The position numbers were made by a program, and so were the translations under genes. Of a DNA stretch of 64,000 nt, positions 28,870 through 42,230 are shown piece after piece. Positions within the stretch are counted from its first letter, which is position 1, and the number at the start of each line of letters is the position of its first letter. A model generated the notes under the pieces. That model had not been told where the DNA came from. It made no database searches and worked only from the letters and a program-made list of their open reading frames with translations. The stretch comes from Lepisosteus oculatus (Eukaryota > Chordata > Actinopteri > Semionotiformes > Lepisosteidae): positions 75,267,722-75,331,721 of the forward strand of contig NC_090696.1 of assembly GCF_040954835.1 (NCBI RefSeq), in the 5' to 3' direction.

Positions 28870-31800
28870 GTTAGTGCGCAAGGTTTTCATCCGGCACCCA
28901 CAAAAAAAAAAAACCGCATGAACAAGCTGGCATCTCAAAAGCGATTGCTCTGTATTCGGGAACAACGACACGTATCGCGGTTTTCCAATGTTTGTGTAAC
29001 AGAAGTGTTAGAACCCCGTTTCCCCCAAATGTTCAAAACAAGATGAATTGCATGCTTTTTTTAGAGGAAGAAAAAAAATAGGCTAACTCTACTCATTTGA
29101 TCATTAAGATTTCCCTCTGGGCGCTGCTTGTATCATTGAACTAACATTGTCGCAGGTACTGGTTGAGAAATGAATGTAAACAAACTGTAATTCGGACAGC
29201 TCAACAGCAGTAATAGGTGATGTTAAATCGACGTTGAGATTGTTTGCTTTTCGTTGTTTGTGGTGTAACCACGGGGTTTGGCCGCCTGTAGTGCCCTGCT
29301 GTTGCCGTGTGTCCGTTACCAGTTTCTGTAGGCGCACCACGCTAGCGAGCGAAGGTGTGTGTTTAACCACACGCAGAGATCCCTCGCAAACATGTACAGT
29401 AACTATTTGGAAAACACCAGTAACGTGCAAGTGCTTGGGTTTCGCTCTGTACTGTGTGTTTTGTGTAATGTTTATGATACAAAATGAAGTATGTTGCACT
29501 TTTTTACAAAACAGTTGATGAAATGAATAGCTGTAGGGATAAATCCACGTGTTGTTGTTTTTTTTGCATTTTGCTTTTAGATTTACTGAAGTCCACTGCG
29601 GTTTTTAAAGTGTGGATAAGGAAGATAAATTAACTGCTTGAACAGGGCAACGTTAAGTTTTGGTTCATCTCTGGCCCAAGATGTCTTGTAAAAAAAAAAA
29701 AAACACAATTAAAAACGCTTACCCGCTTGAACTATCCGAAATGAGCAAAAGCCAAAGTCAAAATGTTTCACTAAACACAGCAACACAACAACTAAACAAT
29801 ATAGTGCACTGACCAAAACAAACCAATGTGTTGATTGGGCCTATTTGTGTTTATCACCTGTCGGTAACCAAGGTCCGTTTTTAGACACTCCTTCGGTTCC
29901 AGCAAGTGATCGCGAATTAACAAATGAAGTAACTTTTTTTTTAAACCTTGCCTGTGCTTCTTCATAAGGGCTTCACAAGTGCCTGCTGTTACAGTATGTG
30001 CTTATGTGCATGCAGGTAGGCGGTTCAGTGTTGCCTGTTCGGCGCAGTTCTTAATTTTAGAGCTAGAGATCTTACATTTGATACAGAGAAGTAGTTGAAT
30101 TGGTGGGAGTATTTCTCGTGGTGGCGGTTATGAATAATGTACGTGTTTAACATTTTTATTTCATTCCTATGTGTAGCGCTCTGCATTACAAAGATTCTTA
30201 AAGCATTTCATATACTGTACATACAGTACGACATTTTGCATCCTTACCATTGGGTAGTGAACAGAGAAACTCCTTCAGCAGATAAATTAAGGCGGAACTT
30301 TAGAAAAGCCAGATTGTGCAGATGAAATTAACCAGAACACCAGGGTCAACACCCTTGCTCTTAGGAACTGGTATTGACCAGGCCAGATTTTACTTGTCAT
30401 ATGAGATCAGGCTACACAATAGCTGTGCTTCTGCCAAGGTAAATTAGAGCAAATGTTGTTGAGCCGTGGAGCACTGCAGGTCTTCCTGTTTTCCTGCACG
30501 ATCCAAGTGTTTAAATGAAGCCCTTTGCGTCTCGCCCAGTTTGAGGATGTGAAGGCTTGGCTAAGAGGCAGGTTAACTTGCATGGAAAGACAAGTTCACT
30601 GCCAGGGCCTACAGTGTTGAGCAGTTATGAGAAACATTTTCTGATCATCAGGGAGTGAGAAGTCTTGAGTGATGTTTTTTTTATCGAATCTGCTGGTGGG
30701 GACTTCATCAAAATTAGACCAGTGGAGTTGGAAGTATACTGCAGCAACAAGGTCACTAGTGCTGTACAGTACTTCACCCATGTCAGGAAAAAGCATTCCA
30801 GTTAAACCTATCTTTCCACTCCTTAAACTCAGCCAAACATTCACACCTGAGAGTGTTTTACTGTGTTTAGGTTCTTTCAAAAGTTTGAAACAATCTGTTA
30901 AGCTTTAAATTCAGCTTTTTAGAGCTGGCTGTGAAGCCTGGAGACCTTCCCAGTAGTTTTCTTTTCCTGATAACGGAATCTCTTCATTTTGCGAATGAGA
31001 TCAGTTCTGCGCCTGCGTTCATCTTATCCCAAGTTGTGGTAGCCTTGTTTCTTGTATAAAATCGCATTCCAGCACAGTCAAGTATTCATTTCAAGCTACA
31101 GATCTCGTTTCCCCCATTTTAAAAAGTCTTAGGCCTATTTCTTATTTTTGAGTTGAGGTGATTTAACTATTTCTAATGTTGTATTTCTGTGACCTGTTGT
31201 AAACACAGTGTTAACATGCCAAATTCTGTTATTTCTAAATTTCAATTCCTTTCGAAAAAATGTTTTACAGGTTTTAAAGGTTCTTCAGAGATGAAAGAGA
31301 AGGAGTACAAAAGGAGTCTTGTTATTGAGTTCACCTGCAAATTGGAGTTTTGGACAGCTAGCTTGTGTACCACTAAGTAGGGTCATTCTGTTTACTTCTT
31401 GCGTTCGTTTAGTGAACGCGACTGGAGACAATGTGACCCGTTGCTAAGCAGGCCATCACAGAGCACGTTTCACAAGCAAACCAAGAGCCGAGAAACGTCT
31501 TCTTTCAAGTCCCCATCCTTGCTTGAAGCACCCAGTTCGCTTTCAGCTTTTAGGTTCTGGGGTGTGATTTCTCTTTAGTTTTTGTTCGAAACGGTTCAGT
31601 GTCAGTTAGCTGGAAGGAGACGTTTTCGCCTGCGTTGCACGCGTGGTCTCGAACGGGACGCGACTCTGCGGCCGTCGCCGGTGCGTTTCGTGACTCTGAT
31701 CGTGTCCTTCCAGTAGTGCTACTGCTCTTCCCTCTTCCTCAGGTGTTTGGCAACTGTTCACGTGCTACAAGTTCCACTGATTGAGTATTCCTGCTGTACC

Positions 31801-33540
31801 CTTCTGTGACCCAATTAAATGAGCAACCACAACAGATAAGATCTCCAGGTCACTAAATTGTGCTTGTTATTTACACATTAGTGGAAGAATCAGTGTGGTA
31901 AAAGAAGAGCTCCGTCTTACCTCGCTGGTAGAGTTAGCTAATGGCAGTAAAGTAAAAGCTGCAGGCAGAGCAGGTTCTCGTAGTGCAGGCCAGAGCAGGC
32001 TGTCGAAAGTGCACGTGTTTCAGACAAATTACTCAACCTCCAGTTGTTACATTCTTATTTTGCTTCTATTTTTCTCACCCCTATTTCCACAACGATGGTC
32101 TGTTTCATACAGATATTTTTGTCATGCTGTTTGAAAGAAAAACTTTATTAAATGCTGGTGTTCAAATACTCGGGACTTAAACACTACAAACCACATTGCG
32201 TGGCTGGGAACGTCACACTTCTTAGCTGAAAATGTTTTCGTTGTGTGTTCAGTTCTGTGGGGTGTTGCTATGAAAAACAGGACTCCACAGCAATGCTTTC
32301 TACCAAGGCAGAGTACAAGGTAATTAGCAGCCAGGCTAGCGAATACATACTGTAAGCAAGGTCTTCAATATGTACAGTTTGCGTATCTGTTTAGAAAATA
32401 CACTGTTCTTGTTGTAATAGACTCTTAGCTGTGAGGTTCTCTTTGCTAACAGCATGATGGGGATTTCTGGTCCAGTGCAAATTCCTTTTTTCTTCAGTAT
32501 CCCTTGGAGATGGAAATGAGCCCCGTCTGCCTCACCTTCTGAAAAACAATTCCATGGCTCATTTGCTGCTGTGGTCTTGAGGAACAACCTGCGTGTTTGA
32601 CTGCCATGCGGAAATCACAATAGCACTGTCCCCTGCTGCCTGTGCTTTCAGAGTGGTCATTTGTGATGTCTCTGTCGGTCGTACTTGCTGAAATGTGCAG
32701 GCATTACATTCCTGAGTAATTGCAGCCAAAAGGGGGAAAACCAACATGTGGGAAGGAGAGTCGCTGGAGTGTATAACTGGATATTTTAGTTATGCTGTCT
32801 AATGAACGTGAGCAGGAAACGGCCCTTTAGGACTGAAAAGGGTGTCATGAATGACAGTCAGTCAAGAAGCAGCACCTTGGTTGAAAATAAAAGTTCCGGC
32901 AATATTGCCTAAAGATGCTACAGAGTTCATGCACAGCCCAGCTCTTGAGGTCTTTGTGTAAGCGCCGGGTTATGTAAACGGACGTGCTCGGGGGTCAACC
33001 TGAAGATAAACATTAATTTTGCACTTCTACATCAAAGACTTCTGTCTGCCCAATCAGACAGAAGTCTGTTCTGTCTGATCAGGTTGTCTTCCTGCTCGCT
33101 CTGTAAGAATTGTGCTTCAGTGAGATCGAGATATTTTCTTGATACCGATATCAAGCAGGCTGCTGGTATTGATAAATGAGCTTATACAGTACATGTTGCA
33201 ATGAGCTCGGAGTCTGGAACTGTGAGAGTTTTCACTGCCTCTTCCTTTGGCTGTAGTTTTAGTTTAAATTCCACATACAGTATGTGCTTTTATCCAGGTT
33301 GGTAAATAAAGAGTTGCTTAACCAAACAGGTACTACATTAGGCAGAAATTTAGAGCTGTTTTGTGTCCCATAACACCTGATTAACCAGCTTTCTTTTATA
33401 TAGTACTGATGCTACAATATCTAGAAAATCGATACGGGCTCTAAAATGTAGGCCTAATTTGATCTCGGCTGTGTCATGGGTAACTTTTTTACTTTGTTGG
33501 AGATAAAGCAATAAGTTATAAATGCATGAGTCCTTGAGGG
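28870..33540. other. STOX intron 1, first part
   Basis: Begins GTTAGT. The only notable structure is the hairpin pair at 33036-33079. Open frames are short and unremarkable. No recognised repeat family or exon. Confidence 0.7.
33036..33079. other. Two overlapping, mutually exclusive hairpins
   Basis: AGACTTCTGTCTG (33036-33048) pairs perfectly with CAGACAGAAGTCT (33055-33067) around a 6-nt loop. ATCAGACAGAA (33053-33063) pairs perfectly with TTCTGTCTGAT (33069-33079) around a 5-nt loop. The middle arm is shared, so only one stem can form at a time. Stems are too short for a typical microRNA precursor. Confidence 0.8.
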
Positions 33541-33812
33541 ACAGGCGGAGTGGCTGTCAGTGCCTGGGGTGCTGTCTGTGTGGAGTTTGTATGTTCTCCC
33601 CATGTTTGTGTGGGTTTGTACCTGGGGCTCCAGTTTGCTCCTGCAGACCGCAGGCGTACCTGTATGTTAACGGTCTCCAGGGGGAAACTGGGCACGGTGT
33701 GAGTGTCTGTGTGTGGCCCTGGAGTTGACTGGGGCGCCCGTCTTTGCACCTGTTACTTTCTGGGTTTAGGCTCTGGCTCCCCTGCGACCCTGTGTTGGAC
33801 GAAGCGGTTTTG
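33541..33812 (+). mobile_element. SINE body/tail fragment (family of the 16687 head)
   Basis: It contains TGGAGTTTGTATGTTCTCCC, CATGTTTGTGTGGGTTTGTA, a GGCTCTGGCTCCCCTGCGAC block and ends GACGAAGCGGTTTTG. That order matches the body of the fish repeat that starts with a 'cagtggctcagcggttagc' head. The copy is strongly diverged; its 73-77 codon frames are incidental. Confidence 0.65.
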
Positions 33813-36800
33813 TTGAAGTGTCTTGCATGATTTTGAAGGTATTTTTTTCAGGTGTGCATATTTGCACTTCCACATGTATTGTTAGCGCTTCTAAAAACAT
33901 TAGTGTGGCTCAGTGCTTGCTGAAAATTGCACAAGGAAAATCACATTCATTTTATTTATTTATTCATTTCTTTACCTCCTTTGAAGTAGTCCTATGTACA
34001 CAGCAGAATGTTCTGTGCGTTGGTAGGCCAGAAACTGGCACCCTGCTTGAAAAGCTTGTTTCTGATGTTGGCTTTAAAATGTTGACACAAGCGATCCTTA
34101 CACCTTCATATGCTCTTATCTAACTTTTGAGAGAGAAAACATCGATATGTTTAAAGAAAGTAAATGTTAATATAAATGTAAGTTTGTAAATGTGATGCCA
34201 AGCAGTGGTTCTTTAATATGTGGATACTGTATTGTTGTTTGTGCAGCAGTTAGTCCTTTTCTTTTAGAACCAGGGGAATGACTGAATTCTTCTGAACTTT
34301 TGTTTCCTGTTTCTCAGTCCTTCCTATATGCTAACTGGAAATGACTGGGACTGGGCTAGGATTTGTGTTATATAATGAAACTAGAAGCAACATCAAGAAA
34401 GGGGTTCATAAAACTTTATACTGTACATATAGCTTGCAACTGGGTGTGGGGTTACTTTTTCAAGTAACTCTTCAACGCTGTGACGTTTGTCATCACAAGC
34501 TGCGAAGTGCACTGAGTCAGGCATGCCATTAGCTGTTTCACAAAAGTGCAAATGCGATGTTTCAGTGTGCAGTGCACTGGTGACCTCCTTTCCAGTGTCT
34601 GAGTTTACATCAGGATCTGAGGCTTTCTGTCTGTTTTTGCCAGAGGTTGTGCAAAGACCTCGCCTTATTGTTTGACTCTCTTATCCAAAGCGACTTTACT
34701 TTTGCAGCCTTTTGCTCTGATGTGTATTTCAATGAGCTCACCTGCATGAAAGGCTGCAGCAGCAGTGTGTCGTCTGGGATTTGAAGTTCGGCGCCCCACT
34801 CTCCCCTCCACACTGCTTCCTCTGAGAATCGGCCACACAAGTTCCCTGTACCCACATTCTTCCTGAGCGCCCCTGCTCGTCACAGGACATGTTCGTACCT
34901 TTTAGAGCAGAAAGGGTTATCTTCAAACATGATTTGTTTCAGTGTTTTGTCCTATAAAACCTCTGGGGACTTTTCTAAAAATAGTCATGTCTCATTAAAG
35001 TGTATTTATTATCTTTACTTTTCAAAAGGGTTTTCTCTTGCAAGCCTTGTGCTCCTTTGGAAGACGGCTTTCCTCTGGAAGCACAGCGGCAGGTACAGTA
35101 TTAAAGTGAAGGCACTGCCACTCGCCGGCAAATACGTCCACTTGAAGTTTGTGCCCACAGGGCCTGAGCCCAACTGTGCCACTGCTGTCCAAGCAAGGGT
35201 GAGGCGAGGTTTAAACCTTGTATTTTGGTTGAGGTTAAATGGCTCTGCTCAAGCGCTGTCCATTGTGTGTACCATGCCAAGTGTAACCACATGGAGGCCG
35301 CCTCCTCAGAAGCAGGGAGGTGAATCAGAAACTGCTTCAGTATTCTTAGCATGCCTGTTCCTGTTGTGTATTCTCTTAAATGGTCTGGACATTTGTGTAG
35401 AAATACTTTTTTCATGGGCTCTTTAATTAATTTACGACTGCTTATAAATTGCCTCTTGTCTCCCAATCAGAATAACTTGTCCTGATTCCCTAGGGAGGAG
35501 AAAGCAGGTTTTTTTTCATTCCTTTGGCGCGAATGTGTTTTGGCTTTTGTGGCACTAAAACCTCCCAAGAAGAGTTAACCACACTCATATATACCTTTTT
35601 TTGACCTCTTTCTTTGCTATGGTAACCTAGAGGTCTTGGCAACAGATTCTGCTGTTAATTTGGACTGGGATGTCCCAGGAATGAACATTTTTTTCCCCCC
35701 TTTTTGTTTTACAGAAAGCTCTACGGCATTTCTTACAGCTGTACGGTTTTTTAACTTCAAAAAGCACGTTGCCAAGCATTGGCCTTAATCAAAAACGATA
35801 AAGGTTACTTTTGCTTTGGTGTTCCAAATAAGCAAATGTAAGCATGTGGGCTCCTTTGTGAAAAAGCTGTATGCAGCAACAGTGAATGGAGTGGTCAGTG
35901 ACCAGGTTTTCCCCACGCGTGCTGTTTTTATGAAGAACATTTAGACAGCCATGATGGGGCAATACCATGGAACAGCTCCCTGAACAGAAACCGGGTTATT
36001 AATAACAATGTTGAATTGTTTTTTTACTGTAGTTTACACTCTCAGTCATGCTCCCAGTTCTGAGACATCTGACTACATGGTTTTCCGTGCGAGGTCCTGG
36101 TGTTGTGATGCAGAGCTGTGTGTGTGTGCCGGTAATTGACAGTCCCCTCAGCACCCTGCTATCATCATGACATTCTATACCGGGGTTTGTTTTTGTGTTC
36201 TCCCGAGCGATACTCGTGGTTACAACCATTGCATAGGCTTGTACCACAGTGTCAAATTAGAATGTAAAGTGTCAGTGCGCGGTGAAAATTCAGATGCCGT
36301 CCCTGAATGCGTTCAGCGTTTCTTCCTCTCGATGTTCGGTTTACAGTCCACAAGCCTGCAGATAAATTCTGCGAGGCACTCTGGAGCGTGTCGGGCAAAA
36401 TGAAATACATTTATTCAACTACTCCCTGTAATTCCTCTGCAGCACGTGGGTCAGCGAAGAATTCTTGATCTTTCGTTTTCCCCACAAGTCTGAATCTCAT
36501 GGTTTCAAATCAGGAGCTGATGGAAGCCAAGCTGGTCTTTCCCCATGGATGTTGCCAGCTGATGATCACTTGTCGCTGTTGGTGCTTATGTTGGCACAGA
36601 ATCAAGAAGTAACGCACAACAGTTATTGAAATTCAAGACTCCACAATAAACACAGTGTGGAGGCTCAGAAGTGCAGAAAGTAGGATCAAGGAATGTTTCT
36701 GTGTTCACAATAATGCTAGTTGACCTTTCTATGTGGACCTTCAAGTTATCTCTGAGCTGTCATGGAGACGCAAAGGAAGCTAACCCAAGTGACACAAAAC

Positions 36801-39800
36801 TTTTACCCATTCCTGTTCGTTGTTTTGCACTTATTTCACATTTCCACCTAAGCTGTGCACAAAATTAAAAAAAGGTGTTCGTAATTGAAATTTGGAGGAG
36901 CCAGACAAGGCAGAAGCACTAATAGCAAAAATGCATCTCGCATAGACATTTAATTACGAGGAATGCAAGCTCCCTTTGTGATTAAGCAGCGCGTCAAGTA
37001 TGCTGGCATGCCTAAACTGCTATTAGTTTTAATGCCTTTGTGTTTTTAAACAACAGCTGTAATTTGCAAAGAGCTTTGGATCTGCACTTAATTTCAGTGT
37101 GCGTTACATTTGCCGAGGGCTCAAGTTGTAGGAGGAGGTACGGTTTGGTATTTTTGGGGCATGGCTTGCTGTATATATGAATTGAATGCCCGTGAAAATT
37201 TTGGGATTCCTTCATGGCTGAACTAACCAAGGCTGAGAAGTTTTTGATTTGAAGACGCTTGTATAACAAAGTGTGCTGCATTCAAGGCCAGGAGTCTTTC
37301 ACTCTGCCCACCTTTGCTTCTCTAAACCTTTGCATGACTCAGTTTGTGCGCTACTGATGATGAGCTGATGTCTGCCGATAGTCTAGCCTGGTACAATGAG
37401 TGTGTGCCCTTGGAACTCTTACGTGTTTCACAAGACCTTTAAGCATGTGAGTAATTTATACCAAGAACAGTTGTGCCCAGTAATATATGCATCACTGACA
37501 GGTGTCTTGTAGGGGCATGCTTATTATATTTGTCAAAGGGCAAACTCCATAAATCAGACATGGAAAATAAAATGAAATCACCCTGAATGCCATTGAAGTG
37601 CCTTCAACATATTTAGCAACAGAATATTAGCAACTTGCAATGTAGGATGAAAGATTTCACGAACACCTTGCCAGCGATTCTGAAGAGCAGCATGAGCTTG
37701 TTCATCCAGTTCATCAGAACTCCACTTGGGTTGGCTCTGATCTCAGCTGGTGCTGCAACACGGCTTGTGTGTCCTGCTGTGTCCACTGTGTCCTACTGTC
37801 ACACTGGGCTACATTCTGCTGGCATCTTGCATAACAATGGCAGCTCATAATTCAGAAGATGTCATTTAGATCTAGGTCATGCATTCTGATCATTTTTAGG
37901 TTCAGACTTCCCCCCACGGCCCTCTCCTGGATAAAGAGGTTTAGAAAGTGGACAGATAATTACATTTCTGTTTCTTTCCTTTTAGTTAAATTTGCGCTTT
38001 CCACCCCACAGAACAGCAGCCTGGTGATGTGAAAATCATAAGAGATCCTGCTGATTGTGTGAAGGCCTGCTGAGTCAGCCACCCCCCCCATCAGAGAGCA
38101 CTGAAGGGTGCATCAGCACCTGCATGCAAGCAAGCCTAATCAGTGGAATGTGACCTCTGTGGCCCCGGATTGACACAAGTTTACTGTTGACGGATGGATA
38201 TTGTTTAAGGTTCTTAAGGCAGGGCTGATCCCTGAAACAGAAAAACATTCGAATTTCAGGCTCACAATTTCTGGCACACAATCATGGTGGCGAGGGGTAG
38301 GCTTGAATGAATGAGCTAGCTCAGTAGAAGGAACGTCCCTCATGCGCAGGGAAACGGGAGAGACCTCTGTTCATCTGCTAACGACCCCCCCCCCCCCCCA
38401 AAAAAAACAACAGAAAACTTGGAGCTCGTAATAACTGCAGTAAAACCCACCGTGGTTTCCATCAATAATTTAAGTGCTCTTATTACTACAATAGAAACAA
38501 ATGGTCCTGCCAGTACCAGGGGGGCACTTTTCCCATAATGCTTAGGGAGCTTACCCCCTGGGTTAAGGAAACTACACAAAGCGTCAGTGCTGGAGTGATC
38601 GCTTATTTCTTTCAAGTCCACCTCGGCTTCCCTGCCAGCAGGAGGCTGGCACTGCCCACACATGTCGCTGAGAAGTGCTGAGCAAAACGGGGAGGTATTC
38701 ATTAAAGAGCAGCTGTTGGTTTTAAATGGTTTTAAAGATTATTTGAGAATGCCTTTTGACTCGGGGACAAATAAGGGTAGGACAGAGTGCCCTGAAATAA
38801 CACAAGCAGCTGTGTATCTAGAATATGATGATTTGTTTTTTGTCTGTCTTTAAAAAAAAACAACAGCTCCTATACTGCATCTCTGTTATTTACAAATACA
38901 GTGGAAAGGGCCGGCAGTTCAGAATTACTGCTCTTAATATTCTTTTTTGACTTTTTTTGCTCTCACATTTCTTTATGAATGGTTTTAGTTTGGGCAGGTG
39001 TTGCATTTGAGCTTACCAGTCAAGTGTTTCACAGAAGAGCCATTGACTAACTAGCCTGTTGTAAACCTGCCAGTTTGTTTGCTAATCACCTCCCACCTTT
39101 ACGGTGGGATCAAACTGCATTCCAGCAGAGAAAGGGTTGTTTGTTCTGCCACTCGGGTTGTCATGCCACTTTTTTAAAATTCATACACAGGCTTTGGTGG
39201 GGGAAGGTCATTATTAAGGCATACCAGAGAAATGGTGACTTTGATTAATGACCAAGACTCTTATACCAGTAAGGTAATGATGAAGCTTGAGCCGATTTAA
39301 ACCTGTATTGGGGAAGAAAGCTGGCACAGGCACAAAGGCCTTGTAATTCAGAGGCTGGAATGGATTTCCTTGCTTTGGTTGATCGTTTGTAATTAACAGC
39401 ATGATGTTGAAGTCATCGCATTCTTTGCTTCGGTGTTCTAAAACAGCTGTCGTGCACCAGCGAGGCTCTGTAGATGTGGAGTCATTGCTGCACTCGTTCA
39501 GGGATCTGTGTCCTGCTGCTGTTTATCTTTGATAAGTTTAGGGAGGTTGAGATGAGGTGAGGAGTCCGAGGTCTGAGGAAAAGCCAGGGAGTACCATTGG
39601 CTAACGTAACTGACTCCTCCCCTTCATTTGTGCGGTAAAGGCACCAGATTTTGTTTTCTTTGGGAATCAAATAAACAGTCTGAAAACGTAAAAATTCAGA
39701 AGCTGTGGTTTAAACAGTCACTGTTTGCCCTGTGGTATGAATAACATTTTTTTTTCTTTTAGTTGTTTTAGTGTTCACGCGCTGTATAGCCAAGAAGCGA

Positions 39801-41837
39801 GATGATAAAACTTACTTTCCTACCTTTCAAGTTTCCAAGTCAATCTTGCATTTTTATATCGTCCCAAGCACTTTAAAATAAATGCTAAGCAAGTGATTTA
39901 AACGTTTCCACACAGTGGTGTGTGTGTGTGTGTGATCTGGTTCGGAGTTCAGGCTGGAGCGGTAGATCAGTCCAGGTTTAAGTGGGAGCTTCGTCGGCCA
40001 CAGAATATAGTGGCCTGAACAACGTGTGCTTTAGTCCAGCCCAGCACCCTCGTTCTCCGCTCACCAGCGCCCCCTCTGGGTTCCTGTGTGGCCTCCCCCC
40101 TGCTCTCCCATCAAGGCATACTCTTGTCCGTGTAGAAAACGGAGGCGGGTTTGGACAAGATGCGGATCAGGCGACAGCACTCTCATTCATCTTGTAACCC
40201 TGTAATGACTCCAAATTTTAAGAAAATTTTATTTTAAGAATTTTAAGAGTATGTCCTACACACATCCTGTAATACCGTCTAATTCTGAACCCTTACATAA
40301 GGTGATCATTTGGACTCCCATAATCACCTTTTAGTTTATACTTATTGTCTTTAGTACTTTTAAAAAAAAAAGCCTTTTATGATTCCCCTACGCTCATAAA
40401 TTCTAAAGCCTGCAGGGCAAACTTCTTTGCACTTGTGACTTCACACTTGACAACACAGCAAGCTCATAGGCCTCTTTGCAGCTTCAGGGTTTCCTGCGAT
40501 ATAGCAAACTGAAGAACCCTTCAGTTCAGATACCTGGCTGGGTTTCAACCTCTTTCAGTCCTTGTGGGGCTCAGACAGCTGTGCTCAAACCCTTATCTAG
40601 TGAATATTTGAGCTAGTGGATTACAGGGAATCACCTCAGGCCTGAAAACAGGCCACCTCCTGAGACGCTCACCTGAAATATTTTATAATTCTCTTAAATA
40701 ATTCTTTCTGGGAGACGGGTGTGCACTGGTTGTTTATTTGATAACTAGATCACAAATGAATGCAGACCCCAGTTTTTCAATGGTCTTAGTTATTTTTACC
40801 TCTTTTTATTCGCGGGAATAAAAATCTTGCGTGTTTGCTTCAATTCAATGAATCATGCACTAGTTTTACTGAGTTAAAAATGGAACAAGGCAAATTCCAA
40901 AATGCAATTTTCGTGAGTGCCACAAAGATTTTCTAAGAGATACTCTTGCCATATAAAGATATTCTTTAAATATATTCTGTTATTGTGACTTTTTTCATTT
41001 TTAGTTTGTACTGCACAGCCAACTGGTAATCGCACACTCTAGAGCAGTGTGCTTTATGTAGCTCTCAGGCTTTTGAATGCAGGTCAAGACCTTGGGAAAG
41101 GTTCTGCGAAGGAAGGAAGGAAGTGGATTGTCTGTTCAGGAAAGTTTTGTCGTCAAGCAAAATCCAGCATAAAGCTTTTCTCTGCAAACAGAGGAAAGGG
41201 TGTGGGGTCCGCAGATAATTGGGGGAAACAGACTATGTTCTTGTTAATGGGGGACCACCTACTGTCTCGTTTTGGAGAAAAAAAAGTCATTTCTTTGGAC
41301 TGGGTCTGCTGCGTTTCGTAGCTCAACTGTTGGAGCTCACAGTGTGTGTGGTGTGTGAACGGAGGCAGTGCAGTAATGAGTCCTCCACTGACAGGCCTGT
41401 GGAAGTGTCTACTTGTCTGCTGTTGCAGGTGAGGCACTCCCCACCGGCCACCAGATAACTGGCTTTGTTCACAGACAGTAAGTGCAGGGGACACTATTAC
41501 TCTCAGCTTTTATTCTCTCCAGCCAGGAGGGTCCTGTTGTGACTTTTTTTCGGTGTTGGAAGACGAGCACCTGAGGCTTCATTTCTGAATAAGTGGCTGA
41601 AGTCTGGGAGCCGTGCCGTTTCAGAGGTCTTCTTCTTTCGTTTGATCTGGTTTTACCCCCGACAGCACCTTGCATGCTGACACCTCATTTTCATCTGATA
41701 GAGACAACGTGGAGAAGAAATTGCAATGGTGCACAGAATAAGATATCGAACTAAAAATGCAAAATCCAAATCGAGGGTTGCTGTGTCAGAATGATACGAT
41801 ATAGTAGTAAGGCAGTCGTCCCTTTAAAAAAAAAAGT
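33813..41837. other. STOX intron 1, second part
   Basis: Poly-C (38387-38399), (GT)n (39916-39933) and A/T homopolymers occur. 36890-37030 looks like a candidate conserved noncoding block (see findings). A frame at 34929-35426 (165 codons) has an AG before 35031 and GT near 35197 but no recognisable protein. Confidence 0.6.
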
Positions 41838-42230
41838 TGTCCGGGTTTGGTGACATTACAGAAGAGACACAGCAGTACTGGGATGAGTCCAGAAAAGAGC
41901 AACCAGGTACTTTTGTGGGTTTGAAGGAGTGCCCTGCAGTGAGACTATAAGATATGAATAATTTTAGTGATGTACAGAGAAGATTTATGGGGAACCTACC
42001 TCTAGTATCCCCAACCTCAAGAGTACTGACAAACCCAATCGTGTTACTCTTCAGAATCAACAGAGACAGGAAACGGGGGATATGAGTGGAAACTACAGGG
42101 ACGTACGTTAAAAACCAAGAACAGGATGCGATTTTAACACAAAGTCTTGTGGGAGTGTGGGACAAGATACCTAGCCTTGTAGTTGAAGACCGGCTTCTTT
42201 GAAGCAATGACTGGATTGGTAGCTGCAAGC
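41838..42230 (+). mobile_element. LINE (CR1/L2-like) ORF2 3' relic, copy 2 (longest)
   Basis: It begins GTCCGGGTTTGGTGACATTA, continues through a GTCCAGAAAAGAGCAACCAG block, a TGAAGGAGTGCCCTGCAGTG block and a GTGGGAGTGTGGGACAAGAT block, and ends CAGCTAATGATCTGG. The order is that of the last third of a LINE ORF2. The plus frame is broken; the 187-codon minus-strand frame over the same interval is an antisense shadow. Confidence 0.65.

Noticed and set aside
34929..35426. 165-codon frame considered as STOX exon 2
   Set aside because: Its translation does not contain the winged-helix start expected after the Gly codon split, nor any known domain.
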